Shown: positions 24,293-32,964 of the stretch, in pieces | Numbering within the stretch: position 1 is the first letter of the stretch | Layout of the letters: each line of letters opens with the position of its first letter | From: Alistipes sp. | GTDB lineage: Bacteria; Bacteroidota; Bacteroidia; Bacteroidales; Rikenellaceae | Assembly: GCA_019422485.1 (NCBI GenBank) | Contig: JAHZDG010000018.1 | Location: forward strand, 5,767 to 39,236 | DNA: 33,470 nt | Reading direction: 5' to 3' | The notes under the pieces: generated by a model | Seen by the model: only the letters and a program-made list of their open reading frames with translations | Told to the model about the DNA's origin: nothing | The model's database searches: none | Position numbers and translations under genes: made by a program

Positions 24293-24415
24293 ATGGCAAC
24301 TTTCCATTTTCGGGGCATCTTCTTTTGTCTTCATCTGCAATAAAACTTTTCTTCACACAACGGCTAGCCGCGCAAAATTTTCTCGCAAAATCGAACCACT
24401 TCTTTCCCCAAAAGA

Positions 24416-24447
24416 GTTGGAGTTTTTAAATTTCTTTATTTATTTTG
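24416..24447 (+). promoter_or_regulatory. Candidate promoter of the giant activase gene
   Basis: GTTG at 24416-24419, a 20-base spacer and TTATTTTG at 24440-24447, one base away from the -7 consensus. A start here would leave a leader of about 190 bases before the ATG at 24648. Confidence 0.45.
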
Positions 24448-24647
24448 CTGACATATAAAGCTGGATGGGATCTCTGTCGGAACCGTCTGAAATTCGGACA
24501 GCCATACGGCCATTTTCATTCAAACGCCCTTCTTTTCACGTCCGACCCAACGACCCTGACAAAGCCATCCTCCCCATCGGTTATTCCGGGAGGCAGGCTT
24601 TCAAATTCCACCGAATCGGGAAACTCATTCCGGCTGACGGATGATGT

Positions 24648-27600
24648 ATGCAAGACACCCACTATAAAATAGGAATCGACATCGGTTCCACCACCCTCAA
24701 GGCGATTGTCCTCGATGCCGAGCATCGAGTGGTTTATCATACGTACCGACGTCACAAAACCGACATCTCCGGAGTGCTGTGCGATGAACTACAACGCATC
24801 GAGCAACAATTTCCGGACACCGCGTTTTCCATTGCCATGACCGGTTCTGCGGGCATGGGTATCTCCGAACGAAACCAGTTGCCATTTATCCAGGAAGTGG
24901 TGGCTTCGGTCCATGTCGTTCAGAGCGTCTACCCCCAAACCCGCACCCTGATCGATCTGGGGGGCGAAGACGCCAAAATGGTTTTTTTCAACGAAAACGG
25001 ACACCCGGATATCCGTATGAACGGCAGCTGTGCCGGCGGGACGGGATCATTCATCGACCAGATGGCCGACCTGATGCACATCTCAATCGACGAGCTGGGC
25101 GAACAAGCTTTACGCTACGAAAAGATCTACCCGGTCGCTTCCCGATGCGGTGTTTTCGCCAAAACCGACGTTCAGAATCTGATCAGCCGCAACGTACCGA
25201 CAGCCGACCTGGCCATGTCCATCCTGCATACGGTAGCCCTGCAAAGCATCACTTCGCTGGCCCGGGGATGCGATATTCGTCCGCCTGTTTTATGCATCGG
25301 GGGGCCACTCAGTTTTCTTCCGGCTTTGCGCCAAGCTTTTCGCGAACAACTGCATTTAAACGAATCCGAATTTATCTTACCCGAAAACAGTCCGTTTTTT
25401 CCGGCTTGGGGAGCCGCCCTGCAGATCGAAGACAATGCAGAGGCATGCGATCTGGCTCAGTTGATTCGTCAATTAACCAACAAACCCGTTACCGCAAGCG
25501 ATGGATTACCGCCATTGTTTACCGGTCCGGAAGACTATGAACAATGGAAGGCCCAACGCCACCTGAAACCACTACCCGAAGCCCCGATACCTGTCGACAA
25601 AACCGTTGACTGCTTTCTGGGCATCGACTCCGGATCGACCACCACCAAAATCGTGGTTCTCGATTCCGAGGCCCGTATTCTTTACCGCTTCTACGACCGA
25701 AACGAAGGCAGCCCGCTGCAGAAAGTATTCGAAGGACTGCGACAATTCTACGCCTGGGCTCAGGCTCAGTCGATCCGATTTCGCTTCAAAGCCTCCTGCG
25801 CCTCCGGCTATGGAGAAGACCTGGTCCGTTCGGCTTTAAATTTGGATTTCGGCATCGTGGAGACCATGGCCCATCTGACCGGGGCTCAATACGTCGACCC
25901 GAAAGTATCCTTTATTTTGGACATCGGCGGTCAGGACATCAAATCGATTTTCACCCACCAAGGCGTCATCTCGCAGATCGAACTCAATGAAGCCTGCTCA
26001 TCCGGCTGCGGTTCTTTTTTGCAGAACTTCGCTTCGACGATGAATCTTTCGATGGAAGCGTTCACCGAGGCCGCATGTGTAGCAAAAACGCCTTGTGATT
26101 TGGGTTCCCGGTGCACGGTGTTCATGACCTCCCGTGTCAAACAAGCCCTGCGCGAAAATGCCTCATTGGGAGACATTGCCGCCGGATTGGCCTATTCGGT
26201 CGTTAAAAACTGCCTGTATAAAGTACTCAAGATCTCCAATCTGAACCATCTGGGGGACCATATTGTCGTCCAGGGCGGCACATTCCGCAACGACGCCGTA
26301 TATCGGGCGCTGGAACTGCTTTCCGAAAAAACCGTCAGCTCGACCGATTCTCCCGAACTGATGGGGGCTTTCGGAGCCGCATTATACGCCCGAAGCCGAT
26401 GGTTGCAGGAGTCGGTTCAGACCTCTTTCACCGGAGAGGAAGCCTTGCCGGACCTAAAGGCGATCGACACCAAAGAGTTGCATTGCAAAGGGTGTACGAA
26501 CCGTTGTTCGGTACTTCGTTTCCGTTTCCCGAACGGCAATACGGCCTACGCCGGCAACAAGTGCGAAAAGATCTTTTTCAATGCCCGAACGGCCCGACAG
26601 AAAGGGTATAACGCCTTCGATGAGAAGAATCGCATTCTGTTTGACTTTCCCAAACGTCCGAAATGGCTCGACCGGCCGACCGTCATCGGCATCCCCCGGG
26701 TACTGAACCTCTTCGAAGACTATCCGTTCTGGCACACCTTATTCACCGAATGTAGATTCCGGGTCGTACTTTCTCCCGAATCCAACTATGAGCTATACCA
26801 ACGTGGAGCCGGATACGTCATGTCCGACAACATCTGCTTCCCGGCAAAAATCTCCCACGGTCACATATTGGCGCTGGTCGACCAGAAAGTAGACCGAATC
26901 TTTTACCCGATCGTCCCGAAAGAAGACAAGGAGTTCGCCAACTCCTCCAACAGCTACAACTGCCCGGTGGTCAGCGGCTATCCCGAAGTCATACGGAGTT
27001 CGATGGATCCGGCCGAACGATTCGGAATTCCTTTCGACAAACCGGTCATTCCGTTCCACAACCGCCGGGTTTTGGAACGAGCCTGCCGCGCCTATCTGGA
27101 AACCCTGGATGTTTCACATACCACATTCAAGCATGCGTTTATCCGTGCCCTGGCGATCCGAAAATCACGTAACAAAGAACTGATCCTGCATCAACGACGA
27201 CGCTTTGAACAAGCCGTAGGAGAGGGTAGGCCGGTGTTTGTGGTTACGGGACGTCCCTACCATGCCGACCCGTTGATCAACCAGAAAGTCGGACAGATTC
27301 TCTCCGATCTGGGGGTAGAGGTCTTTACAGACGATGTATTCCGTCGTACCGACCATCCCGGATTCAGCGATTTGAAAATCGTCTCACAATGGGCCTATCC
27401 GAATCGCGTCATCCAGGCCGCCATAGAGGTGGCACGGTTACCCCAAAACGTCCAACTGATCCAGCTCAATTCATTCGGCTGCGGCCCCGACTCCTTCTTT
27501 ATGGACGAGGCTCACGCGATACTCCACAAAGCAGGTAAAAACCACACCGTATTACGGATCGACGAAATCGCCAGCCCCGGATCGATTCGACTGAGACTCC

Positions 27601-28886
27601 GGTCGCTGATCGAATCCCTCAAAACGGCTCCCCGATCATCTGCACCCTTCGACTTTTCCTACGAGGACAAAGGGGTCGCCTTTACCCGGGAAGACCGGCA
27701 AAAAACAATTCTGGCACCCTGGTTTTCTGATTTCATCTCGCCGTTCATCCCGGCATTGGGCGAGTTGGCCGGTTATCACATCGTCAATCTGCCACCATCT
27801 TCGAAACGCTCTGCCGAAGCCGGTCTGAAGTATGGGCACAACGAGGTTTGCTACCCATCTACGCTGGTTTTGGGCGACATCATCACCGCCTTGCAATCGG
27901 GTCAATACGATCTGTCGAACACCGCGGTCGCCATCACCCAGACCGGCGGTCAATGTCGGGCCACCAATTATATTTCACAAATCAAGGCCGGACTGGCCGG
28001 AGCGGGTTTTGCCCACATTCCAGTCATTGTCCTTTCCGGCGGGGACGTGTTCCAGAACGAACAGCCCGGATTTAAAATTCCACTTCGGAAGCTGCTCAAC
28101 ATTACGGCCTACGCCTTACTGTACGCGGACTCCCTGCAGCAGATGTATAACTCGACCATCGTCCGCGAACGCCAGAAAGGATCCACCCAAGCCCTTTTCG
28201 ACCGCTACGTAGCACTCGGAATCGAGGCCGTACGGACTAACAGAGCCCCTCAACTGCTGGTATTGATGCAATCTGCCGTTCAGGATTTCAATGCGCTTCC
28301 CGTACACGATCGCGACTATCCCTGTATCGGTCTGATCGGGGAGATCTACGTAAAATACAACCATTACGGACAGGCTTACACGACCGAATGGCTACGCGAC
28401 AAAGGCATCGACGTCATCACGCCACCGATTCTGGACTTCCTGATGCAATATTTCGTCAATAGTCCCGTCAACGAAGCCAACGGAATCGACCGCGGAGGCA
28501 TAACATCCCGCCTGTTACGCTCGGCCTTCTGGACCTACCTGAATGTTCGCATCCGTCGCATCGAACGCATCCTGCAAAATTTCCGCTATTACCGGCCCAG
28601 CGTCTCCATTTTCACCAAGGCAGAATATGCCGCCGAAATCCTCGATCTGTCGAATCAATTCGGAGAGGGATGGATGTTAGCGGCCGAGGTCGCTCATTTC
28701 GCTCGGCAAGGGATTAACAAGATCGTCTGCGTGCAACCTTTCGGCTGCATCGCCAATCACATCGTGGCGAAAGGGATTGAAAAACGGCTCAAAAAATTCT
28801 ACCCTCACATCGACCTTCTCTACCTGGACATAGACGGAGGCATGGCGGAAGTGAACCTGCAAAACCGGCTGCACTTCATGCTCTAA
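24648..28886 (+). CDS. Giant 2-hydroxyacyl-CoA dehydratase activase fusion (two BadF/BadG ATPases + DUF2229 + HgdB-like)
   Basis: A 1412-residue protein. Activase 1 (about 1-290) has GIDIGSTTLK, DLGGEDAK and cluster cysteines Cys128 (NGSCAGGTG) and Cys167 (SRCGVF). Activase 2 (about 320-600) repeats this with GIDSGSTTTK, DIGGQDIK, Cys450/Cys454 (EACSSGCG) and Cys489 (SRCTVF). A C613-x2-C616-x3-C620 plus Cys639 module follows. DUF2229 begins near 675 (IGIPRVLNLFEDYPFW) with Cys730 in NICFPAK. The last 550 residues look HgdB-like, with Cys945, Cys1068, Cys1103 and Cys1367 in conserved-looking Gly/Pro contexts. Single activases are dimeric [4Fe-4S] ATPases that drive low-potential electrons into a dehydratase or reductase; here two activases and the likely acceptor are one chain. 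The substrate is unknown. No CoA-transferase or ferredoxin gene is adjacent. Confidence 0.88.
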   Translation: MQDTHYKIGIDIGSTTLKAIVLDAEHRVVYHTYRRHKTDISGVLCDELQRIEQQFPDTAFSIAMTGSAGMGISERNQLPFIQEVVASVHVVQSVYPQTRTLIDLGGEDAKMVFFNENGHPDIRMNGSCAGGTGSFIDQMADLMHISIDELGEQALRYEKIYPVASRCGVFAKTDVQNLISRNVPTADLAMSILHTVALQSITSLARGCDIRPPVLCIGGPLSFLPALRQAFREQLHLNESEFILPENSPFFPAWGAALQIEDNAEACDLAQLIRQLTNKPVTASDGLPPLFTGPEDYEQWKAQRHLKPLPEAPIPVDKTVDCFLGIDSGSTTTKIVVLDSEARILYRFYDRNEGSPLQKVFEGLRQFYAWAQAQSIRFRFKASCASGYGEDLVRSALNLDFGIVETMAHLTGAQYVDPKVSFILDIGGQDIKSIFTHQGVISQIELNEACSSGCGSFLQNFASTMNLSMEAFTEAACVAKTPCDLGSRCTVFMTSRVKQALRENASLGDIAAGLAYSVVKNCLYKVLKISNLNHLGDHIVVQGGTFRNDAVYRALELLSEKTVSSTDSPELMGAFGAALYARSRWLQESVQTSFTGEEALPDLKAIDTKELHCKGCTNRCSVLRFRFPNGNTAYAGNKCEKIFFNARTARQKGYNAFDEKNRILFDFPKRPKWLDRPTVIGIPRVLNLFEDYPFWHTLFTECRFRVVLSPESNYELYQRGAGYVMSDNICFPAKISHGHILALVDQKVDRIFYPIVPKEDKEFANSSNSYNCPVVSGYPEVIRSSMDPAERFGIPFDKPVIPFHNRRVLERACRAYLETLDVSHTTFKHAFIRALAIRKSRNKELILHQRRRFEQAVGEGRPVFVVTGRPYHADPLINQKVGQILSDLGVEVFTDDVFRRTDHPGFSDLKIVSQWAYPNRVIQAAIEVARLPQNVQLIQLNSFGCGPDSFFMDEAHAILHKAGKNHTVLRIDEIASPGSIRLRLRSLIESLKTAPRSSAPFDFSYEDKGVAFTREDRQKTILAPWFSDFISPFIPALGELAGYHIVNLPPSSKRSAEAGLKYGHNEVCYPSTLVLGDIITALQSGQYDLSNTAVAITQTGGQCRATNYISQIKAGLAGAGFAHIPVIVLSGGDVFQNEQPGFKIPLRKLLNITAYALLYADSLQQMYNSTIVRERQKGSTQALFDRYVALGIEAVRTNRAPQLLVLMQSAVQDFNALPVHDRDYPCIGLIGEIYVKYNHYGQAYTTEWLRDKGIDVITPPILDFLMQYFVNSPVNEANGIDRGGITSRLLRSAFWTYLNVRIRRIERILQNFRYYRPSVSIFTKAEYAAEILDLSNQFGEGWMLAAEVAHFARQGINKIVCVQPFGCIANHIVAKGIEKRLKKFYPHIDLLYLDIDGGMAEVNLQNRLHFML

Positions 28887-28906
28887 ATCCAACCGCCCTA
28901 TCTACA

Positions 28907-28946
28907 TAAAAAAGGGAGCCGTACACCACGACTCCCTTCTTTTTTG
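28907..28946. terminator. Shared terminator between the giant activase gene and mscL
   Basis: An 11-base inverted repeat with one mismatch (arms 28912-28922 and 28928-28938, five-base loop), with an A run on the left and a T run on the right. It serves both convergent genes. Confidence 0.88.
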
Positions 28947-28958
28947 AGATTTATTCGA

Positions 28959-29375
28959 TTACTGTTCTTTCCTCAACAAATCCCGGATCTCTTTCAACAG
29001 CCCTACTTCTGCCGACTCCTTCGGCAGCGGCTTTTCGGCGGAACGGGGACGCAAACGATTGACCACGCGAACCACCCCGAAAATGACCACCGCTACAACC
29101 AAGAAATCAAACACGGTTTGCAGGAAATGACCGTAATTGAGCGTAACGGCCGGAATTAAGGCGCCATCGGGTCCGGTTTCCGCCCCTTTAAGCACCCATT
29201 TCAAATCCGAAAAATTCACGCCGCCAATCAACCAGCCGACCGGAGGCATAATCACATCGGCCACCAACGAAGTCACCACCTGACCCAACGCGGCCCCTAT
29301 AATAACCCCTACGGCCAAATCAATGACGTTGCCTCGTAACGCAAAAGTTTTAAACTCTTCCAAGATCTTTTTCAT
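28959..29375 (-). CDS. mscL: Large-conductance mechanosensitive channel MscL
   Basis: A 138-residue inner-membrane channel. The N-terminal helix and first membrane segment (LRGNVIDLAVGVIIGAALGQ) are the MscL signature, followed by DVIMPPVGWLIGG, a periplasmic loop, the second membrane segment (FLVVAVVIFGVVRVVNRL) and a charged C-terminal helix. It forms a pentamer that opens under membrane tension and releases solutes after osmotic downshock. The length equals the family norm (about 136). It is a single gene with a terminator 12 bases after its stop. Confidence 0.97.
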   Translation of the reverse strand: MKKILEEFKTFALRGNVIDLAVGVIIGAALGQVVTSLVADVIMPPVGWLIGGVNFSDLKWVLKGAETGPDGALIPAVTLNYGHFLQTVFDFLVVAVVIFGVVRVVNRLRPRSAEKPLPKESAEVGLLKEIRDLLRKEQ

Positions 29376-29440
29376 GCTGATTCTACTCTTATCGTAAACG
29401 ATTCCAAGCCCTATTTTCCTCTGATTTCACTTTCATCCAA

Positions 29441-29453
29441 TGCTGTAACAGCA
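29441..29453. repeat. Short palindrome between mscL and the recombinase
   Basis: TGCTGT and ACAGCA around a single central base, 16 bases past the recombinase stop. It is too tight for a terminator hairpin; it may be a protein binding site or chance. Confidence 0.35.
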
Positions 29454-29468
29454 CACACTCGCCTCCGT

Positions 29469-30110
29469 TCATCCTCCCACAGCGTACTGTTTACGTGCTT
29501 CCACAATCCGTTCCACTCTTTGATCCATTTTCCGGAAACGATCAAACGTATCGCGAGAAACCGCATATTCATGACACAAAGAAATAATACTGGCCCCTTT
29601 TTTCAGTGCTTTAATGATTTGCGAACGATGATCGATCAGAATCTGCAACTTGGTATAGCTTCCTTTGCGTCGCCCCAACACTATTCCTTCTGCCCGACGC
29701 AGCGCCAAAGCCTCCTTGGTCCGTAACGAGATTAAATTACGCTCGATTTCGGCCACCAACCCAAACGCAAAACACAACACTTTGCTTTTGATCGTATCAT
29801 CAAAGGCATATCCATCCTTAGTACTGTAAATCGTAATTTTACGCTTCAGACAACTACCCATAATGGCCATAATGTCCGTCAACGTACGACTCAATCGTGA
29901 CAGTTCCGTCACAATCAATACATCCCCGGCATGCAACCGCTTAAGCAACCGATGCAATTTTCGTTCCTTTACATCCGTTTTGCCGCTAATCACCTCCGTC
30001 ACCCAACGATGAATCTCCAGATGACGCATTTCGGCAAATCGTCGAATCTCATCTTGTTGATTTGCCACATTCTGTTTCTCTGTACTCACTCTCAAATAAG
30101 CAATAATCAT
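29469..30110 (-). CDS. Serine site-specific recombinase, Mpi-like DNA invertase
   Basis: A 213-residue serine recombinase. The start is the ATG at 30110, which places the resolvase motif MIIAYLRVSTEKQ at the N-terminus with Ser9 as nucleophile; a start at 30161 would add 17 residues. The catalytic domain shows VTELSRLSRTLTDI and the long helix EIERNLISLRTKEALALRRA; the C-terminal 60 residues hold a helix-turn-helix (KKGASIISLCHEYAVSRDTF). It resembles the master DNA invertase (Mpi) type of Bacteroides fragilis, which flips many promoters for surface structures at distant sites. I find no invertible segment next to it. It lies between mscL and the M1 peptidase, all on the minus strand, and probably has its own promoter (TTGACA and TATTAC-like boxes at about 30120-30150). 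Confidence 0.85.
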   Translation of the reverse strand: MIIAYLRVSTEKQNVANQQDEIRRFAEMRHLEIHRWVTEVISGKTDVKERKLHRLLKRLHAGDVLIVTELSRLSRTLTDIMAIMGSCLKRKITIYSTKDGYAFDDTIKSKVLCFAFGLVAEIERNLISLRTKEALALRRAEGIVLGRRKGSYTKLQILIDHRSQIIKALKKGASIISLCHEYAVSRDTFDRFRKMDQRVERIVEARKQYAVGG

Positions 30111-30186
30111 GTCGTGTGTTTTTATAGTAATAAAGTCCTGAAACTTTTTGTCAAAAGCCACAATTACTGCTTAACGGACAGCGGCC

Positions 30187-30202
30187 ACAAAAGCTGTTTT
30201 GT
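30187..30202. terminator. Weak hairpin just after the M1 peptidase gene
   Basis: ACAAAA and TTTTGT around a four-base loop, one base past the peptidase stop codon. The stem is short and AT-rich and there is no long T run on the minus strand, so termination would be weak; read-through into the recombinase is possible. Confidence 0.35.
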
Positions 30203-30203
30203 A

Positions 30204-32774
30204 CTATTCCGTCATGCTCCTGTCGATCGCTTTCGTTTTATTCACTCTCATCTTCCGCAGTCGGTACAGCGGATCGGCCTGTTGCCGGATCTTGCTCCCC
30301 AATAAAACCGGATAATCGGGATGTTCCCGCCAGAAAGCATCAACAGCCTCCGCCGCTTTTTCCGAACGATGATTCCCCAGCAGCGCAGCCGCCCATCGGC
30401 GCGGGAAGAAAATGTCCCCCGTACGCTGTACTTCAAGCATCTCGTCCAATCCGGGTAAAATATAGGCAACCGACTCTTCCCCTCGACAAGGATGATTCAG
30501 CAGTCCCAAGGCTGAACAAGCCCAAGGTTCGATCCGTCGGTTTTCGGGTACCAACAGACTCTGGAAAACCGAATCCCGTACCGTCGCATCGGACGACACC
30601 GACGGAACAATATAATCGTATTGCGCCAAGCGGTCCGGATTGGTAATCCGGCTACGTTGGCGTGTTGTGATCTCTTTCGCACGATCCGGGAAACGCAAGG
30701 CCATCGAATAGGCCAATCCGGTCAAATCGCCTTCACTGAGTCGGTAGCGTTTGGCTAACGCCTCATCGTTCCACAGAGCATATACACGATCCAAGGCTTC
30801 CGGGCTCCGAGCAATACCGCAATAGGTTCGTACCGCCAGACTGCGGCGTTCGGGACGCGGATCCGTCTCCGCCATCTGCCACATGGCCTTCTCATACGCG
30901 ACCGACGGCTTCTCCCCGTAAAACAAACCGAAACATCCGCTGGCATATCCCAAAGCCAAGGTAAAGAGCTGATGATTCTCTTCCTGCGGCAAATAGTCGA
31001 TCATGGCCTGTAGAAAATCTTCCGGCGACACCGTCAAATTGAGCAAATTTTCATTCAGTGTCAGCAAAGCACTGAGCCGCACCCGTGTGTCGGAAAAATC
31101 CGCCAGATGTTTCATGACATAAGCCGCGGTCGGAGCGTCCAACGGGAAATAACCATAGGCCAGCCCATCGGCATTCGGCAGAACATATCGGGTCGAATCG
31201 GGCAATTTGACCGCCACTTCAGCCCGATCCATCTCCACCTGCAAGGTGTCGCTACGCTGATCGCCGATTGCCAGCAAGCTCAGCGGCTGTTCCCACACCA
31301 AACCGCGTCCCCACGGATCTTCCTGACGGATATGCAGACTATCGGACTGCATCGACACCGTAATCGTCGGCATGCCTTTTTCTTCCACCCACACCCGGCT
31401 CCAGGCGGCCAGATCCTCGTCACAACGACGATCGAGAATGGCAATCAGATCGTTCCAGGTGGCATTACCGTAAGCATAGGTACTCAGGTATTCCCGAATG
31501 CCTTCCCGGAATTTTTCCGGACCCAATTTACGGTACAGCATATTCATCACGATCGGCGACTTGGAGTAGACGATCTGGCTGTATATCAGCCCGGCGTCCG
31601 AAAGATTGTCCAACGGCTGCTGGATCGGCATGCTTCCTTCGGTCCTGTCTTCAGAGTAGGCCGCAGGATAAGAGCCTTTGATAAAATTCAGATCGTGATC
31701 GATCTGCGGATAGAGTGGACGTACGATCAACGAGCTGAAAAACGTCGCAAAGACCTCTTTGGTCCACACTTCATCAAACCATTTCATGGTCACAAAGTCG
31801 CCGAACCACATGTGCGCCGTTTCGTGAGCAATCAATCCGGCTCGTCCCATATAATTGTCGATCGTAGCGTTTTCTTCCAGAAAGATCGAGCGATCGGCGT
31901 ATAGCGTTGCCCCCATGTGTTCCATCCCTCCGTACTGGAAACCGGGAATAACGATCAGATCGTATTTTTCAAACGGGTAGGGGATACCGGTATACTCTTC
32001 CACCCAATTCAAGGCTTTAAAGACCTGGTCGAGTACGTCCGGACACTGAGCCACCTTCCGGGGATCGGTTTCCCGATGAAACATCGACACCGATCGTCCG
32101 TCCCGTTGTTCCGTATACTGCGAGAATCGGCCGCACACAAACGAAAACAGATAAGTCGGGATCGGCGCCGTTTCCCGGAACGACACCCGACGACGTCCGG
32201 AGAGCGTAGTGGAATCGATGGCAGAAACCGCACCGTTCGCCACAGCCGTCCAGGTTTCAGGCACCTCCAACGTCAATGCAAAACGGGCTTTCAGATCGGG
32301 CTGATCAAAACAAGGGAACAAGGTCCGGGCCCGATCCGGAACCAACAAGGTATATAAGAAATCTTCTCTTCGATTCAAGGACTGATCAAGCGGGGTAAAG
32401 CGCACCGCCAATCGATTTTCCCCGGCAACGGTTTCCCGAGCGTCCACATACAGATGCTCGTCCCGAAATTCATACGTAACTTCACGGCCATTGAGCCGTA
32501 CCTGCTGGATAGACAACGAATCCCCCCGGAAGTCGGCAATCAGCGGCAGCGGTTTTTCCAACGTCAGAACGATTTCAGCCTCTCCTTCTACGGACTGATC
32601 GCGTTGCTGAGGAATCGAAAAATGCAGATGGTATACGACGTCATGATAATGTTCTTCGCGATATTGAGCCAATTCGCGACTAACCCCCGGAATCGTCAAT
32701 CGGTCAGACGATACCTTATTACAACCACACACAGCCAACACCACCGCACACAACAAGAAGAATCTATTAAACAT
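30204..32774 (-). CDS. M1 family metallo-aminopeptidase, lipoprotein
   Basis: An 856-residue zinc peptidase of the gluzincin M1 family. Residues 1-17 form a lipoprotein signal with the likely lipid-carrying Cys18 (LAVCGC). The zinc site is HETAH at 317-321 with the third ligand Glu340, an exact HExxH-x18-E. The exopeptidase motif is GGMEH at 282-286 in place of the usual GAMEN, with Glu285 kept. An N-terminal beta-saddle domain (residues about 40-230) and a C-terminal helical region complete the M1 layout. It should trim N-terminal residues from peptides outside the cytoplasm, in keeping with peptide-fermenting habits. An AATAAT/ATTATT palindrome (32784-32798) sits 10-24 bases before the ATG and may affect translation or regulation. 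Confidence 0.93.
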   Translation of the reverse strand: MFNRFFLLCAVVLAVCGCNKVSSDRLTIPGVSRELAQYREEHYHDVVYHLHFSIPQQRDQSVEGEAEIVLTLEKPLPLIADFRGDSLSIQQVRLNGREVTYEFRDEHLYVDARETVAGENRLAVRFTPLDQSLNRREDFLYTLLVPDRARTLFPCFDQPDLKARFALTLEVPETWTAVANGAVSAIDSTTLSGRRRVSFRETAPIPTYLFSFVCGRFSQYTEQRDGRSVSMFHRETDPRKVAQCPDVLDQVFKALNWVEEYTGIPYPFEKYDLIVIPGFQYGGMEHMGATLYADRSIFLEENATIDNYMGRAGLIAHETAHMWFGDFVTMKWFDEVWTKEVFATFFSSLIVRPLYPQIDHDLNFIKGSYPAAYSEDRTEGSMPIQQPLDNLSDAGLIYSQIVYSKSPIVMNMLYRKLGPEKFREGIREYLSTYAYGNATWNDLIAILDRRCDEDLAAWSRVWVEEKGMPTITVSMQSDSLHIRQEDPWGRGLVWEQPLSLLAIGDQRSDTLQVEMDRAEVAVKLPDSTRYVLPNADGLAYGYFPLDAPTAAYVMKHLADFSDTRVRLSALLTLNENLLNLTVSPEDFLQAMIDYLPQEENHQLFTLALGYASGCFGLFYGEKPSVAYEKAMWQMAETDPRPERRSLAVRTYCGIARSPEALDRVYALWNDEALAKRYRLSEGDLTGLAYSMALRFPDRAKEITTRQRSRITNPDRLAQYDYIVPSVSSDATVRDSVFQSLLVPENRRIEPWACSALGLLNHPCRGEESVAYILPGLDEMLEVQRTGDIFFPRRWAAALLGNHRSEKAAEAVDAFWREHPDYPVLLGSKIRQQADPLYRLRKMRVNKTKAIDRSMTE

Positions 32775-32898
32775 AAACTATATAATAATGGGATTATTGT
32801 GCGAAGTTATCCATATTCTCCGAAAATACCGATTGTTTCTCTCAGAAAAATCCTGCATCTACACGCTTCCCATACCGCGAAAATCACCCCCAAAGAAG

Positions 32899-32930
32899 TT
32901 CTGTTTTTCTGTCGACAATTTTCTGTTTTT
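32899..32930 (+). repeat. Pair of 10-base direct repeats before the right-edge gene
   Basis: TTCTGTTTTT at 32899-32908 and again at 32921-32930, 22 bases apart start to start (two helical turns), directly upstream of the -7 box. It may be an activator site; chance in T-rich DNA is possible. Confidence 0.4.
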
Positions 32931-32934
32931 TTGT

Positions 32935-32942
32935 TATATTTG
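32935..32942 (+). promoter_or_regulatory. -7 box of the right-edge gene
   Basis: TATATTTG, a perfect -7 element, 22 bases before the ATG at 32965. The expected -33 position (about 32911-32916) holds no TTTG. Confidence 0.6.
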
Positions 32943-32964
32943 AATAGGATCTTTTTGGGTGGTT

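Larger units (their letters stand above)
24132..24647. other. Long intergenic region and leader before the giant activase gene
   Basis: About 516 bases with a terminator (24255-24292) and a candidate promoter (24416-24447). An open frame at 24445-24672 has no family features and runs into the activase start, so it is not called. The last 200 bases would be the 5' leader of the activase mRNA. Confidence 0.6.

Noticed and set aside
24445..24672. A 75-codon open frame before the giant activase gene
   Set aside because: No family features, and it overlaps the activase start in another frame.
29376..30203. Invertible DNA element around the recombinase gene
   Set aside because: Only a 13-base palindrome and a six-base hairpin are present; no pair of long inverted repeats flanks a promoter.
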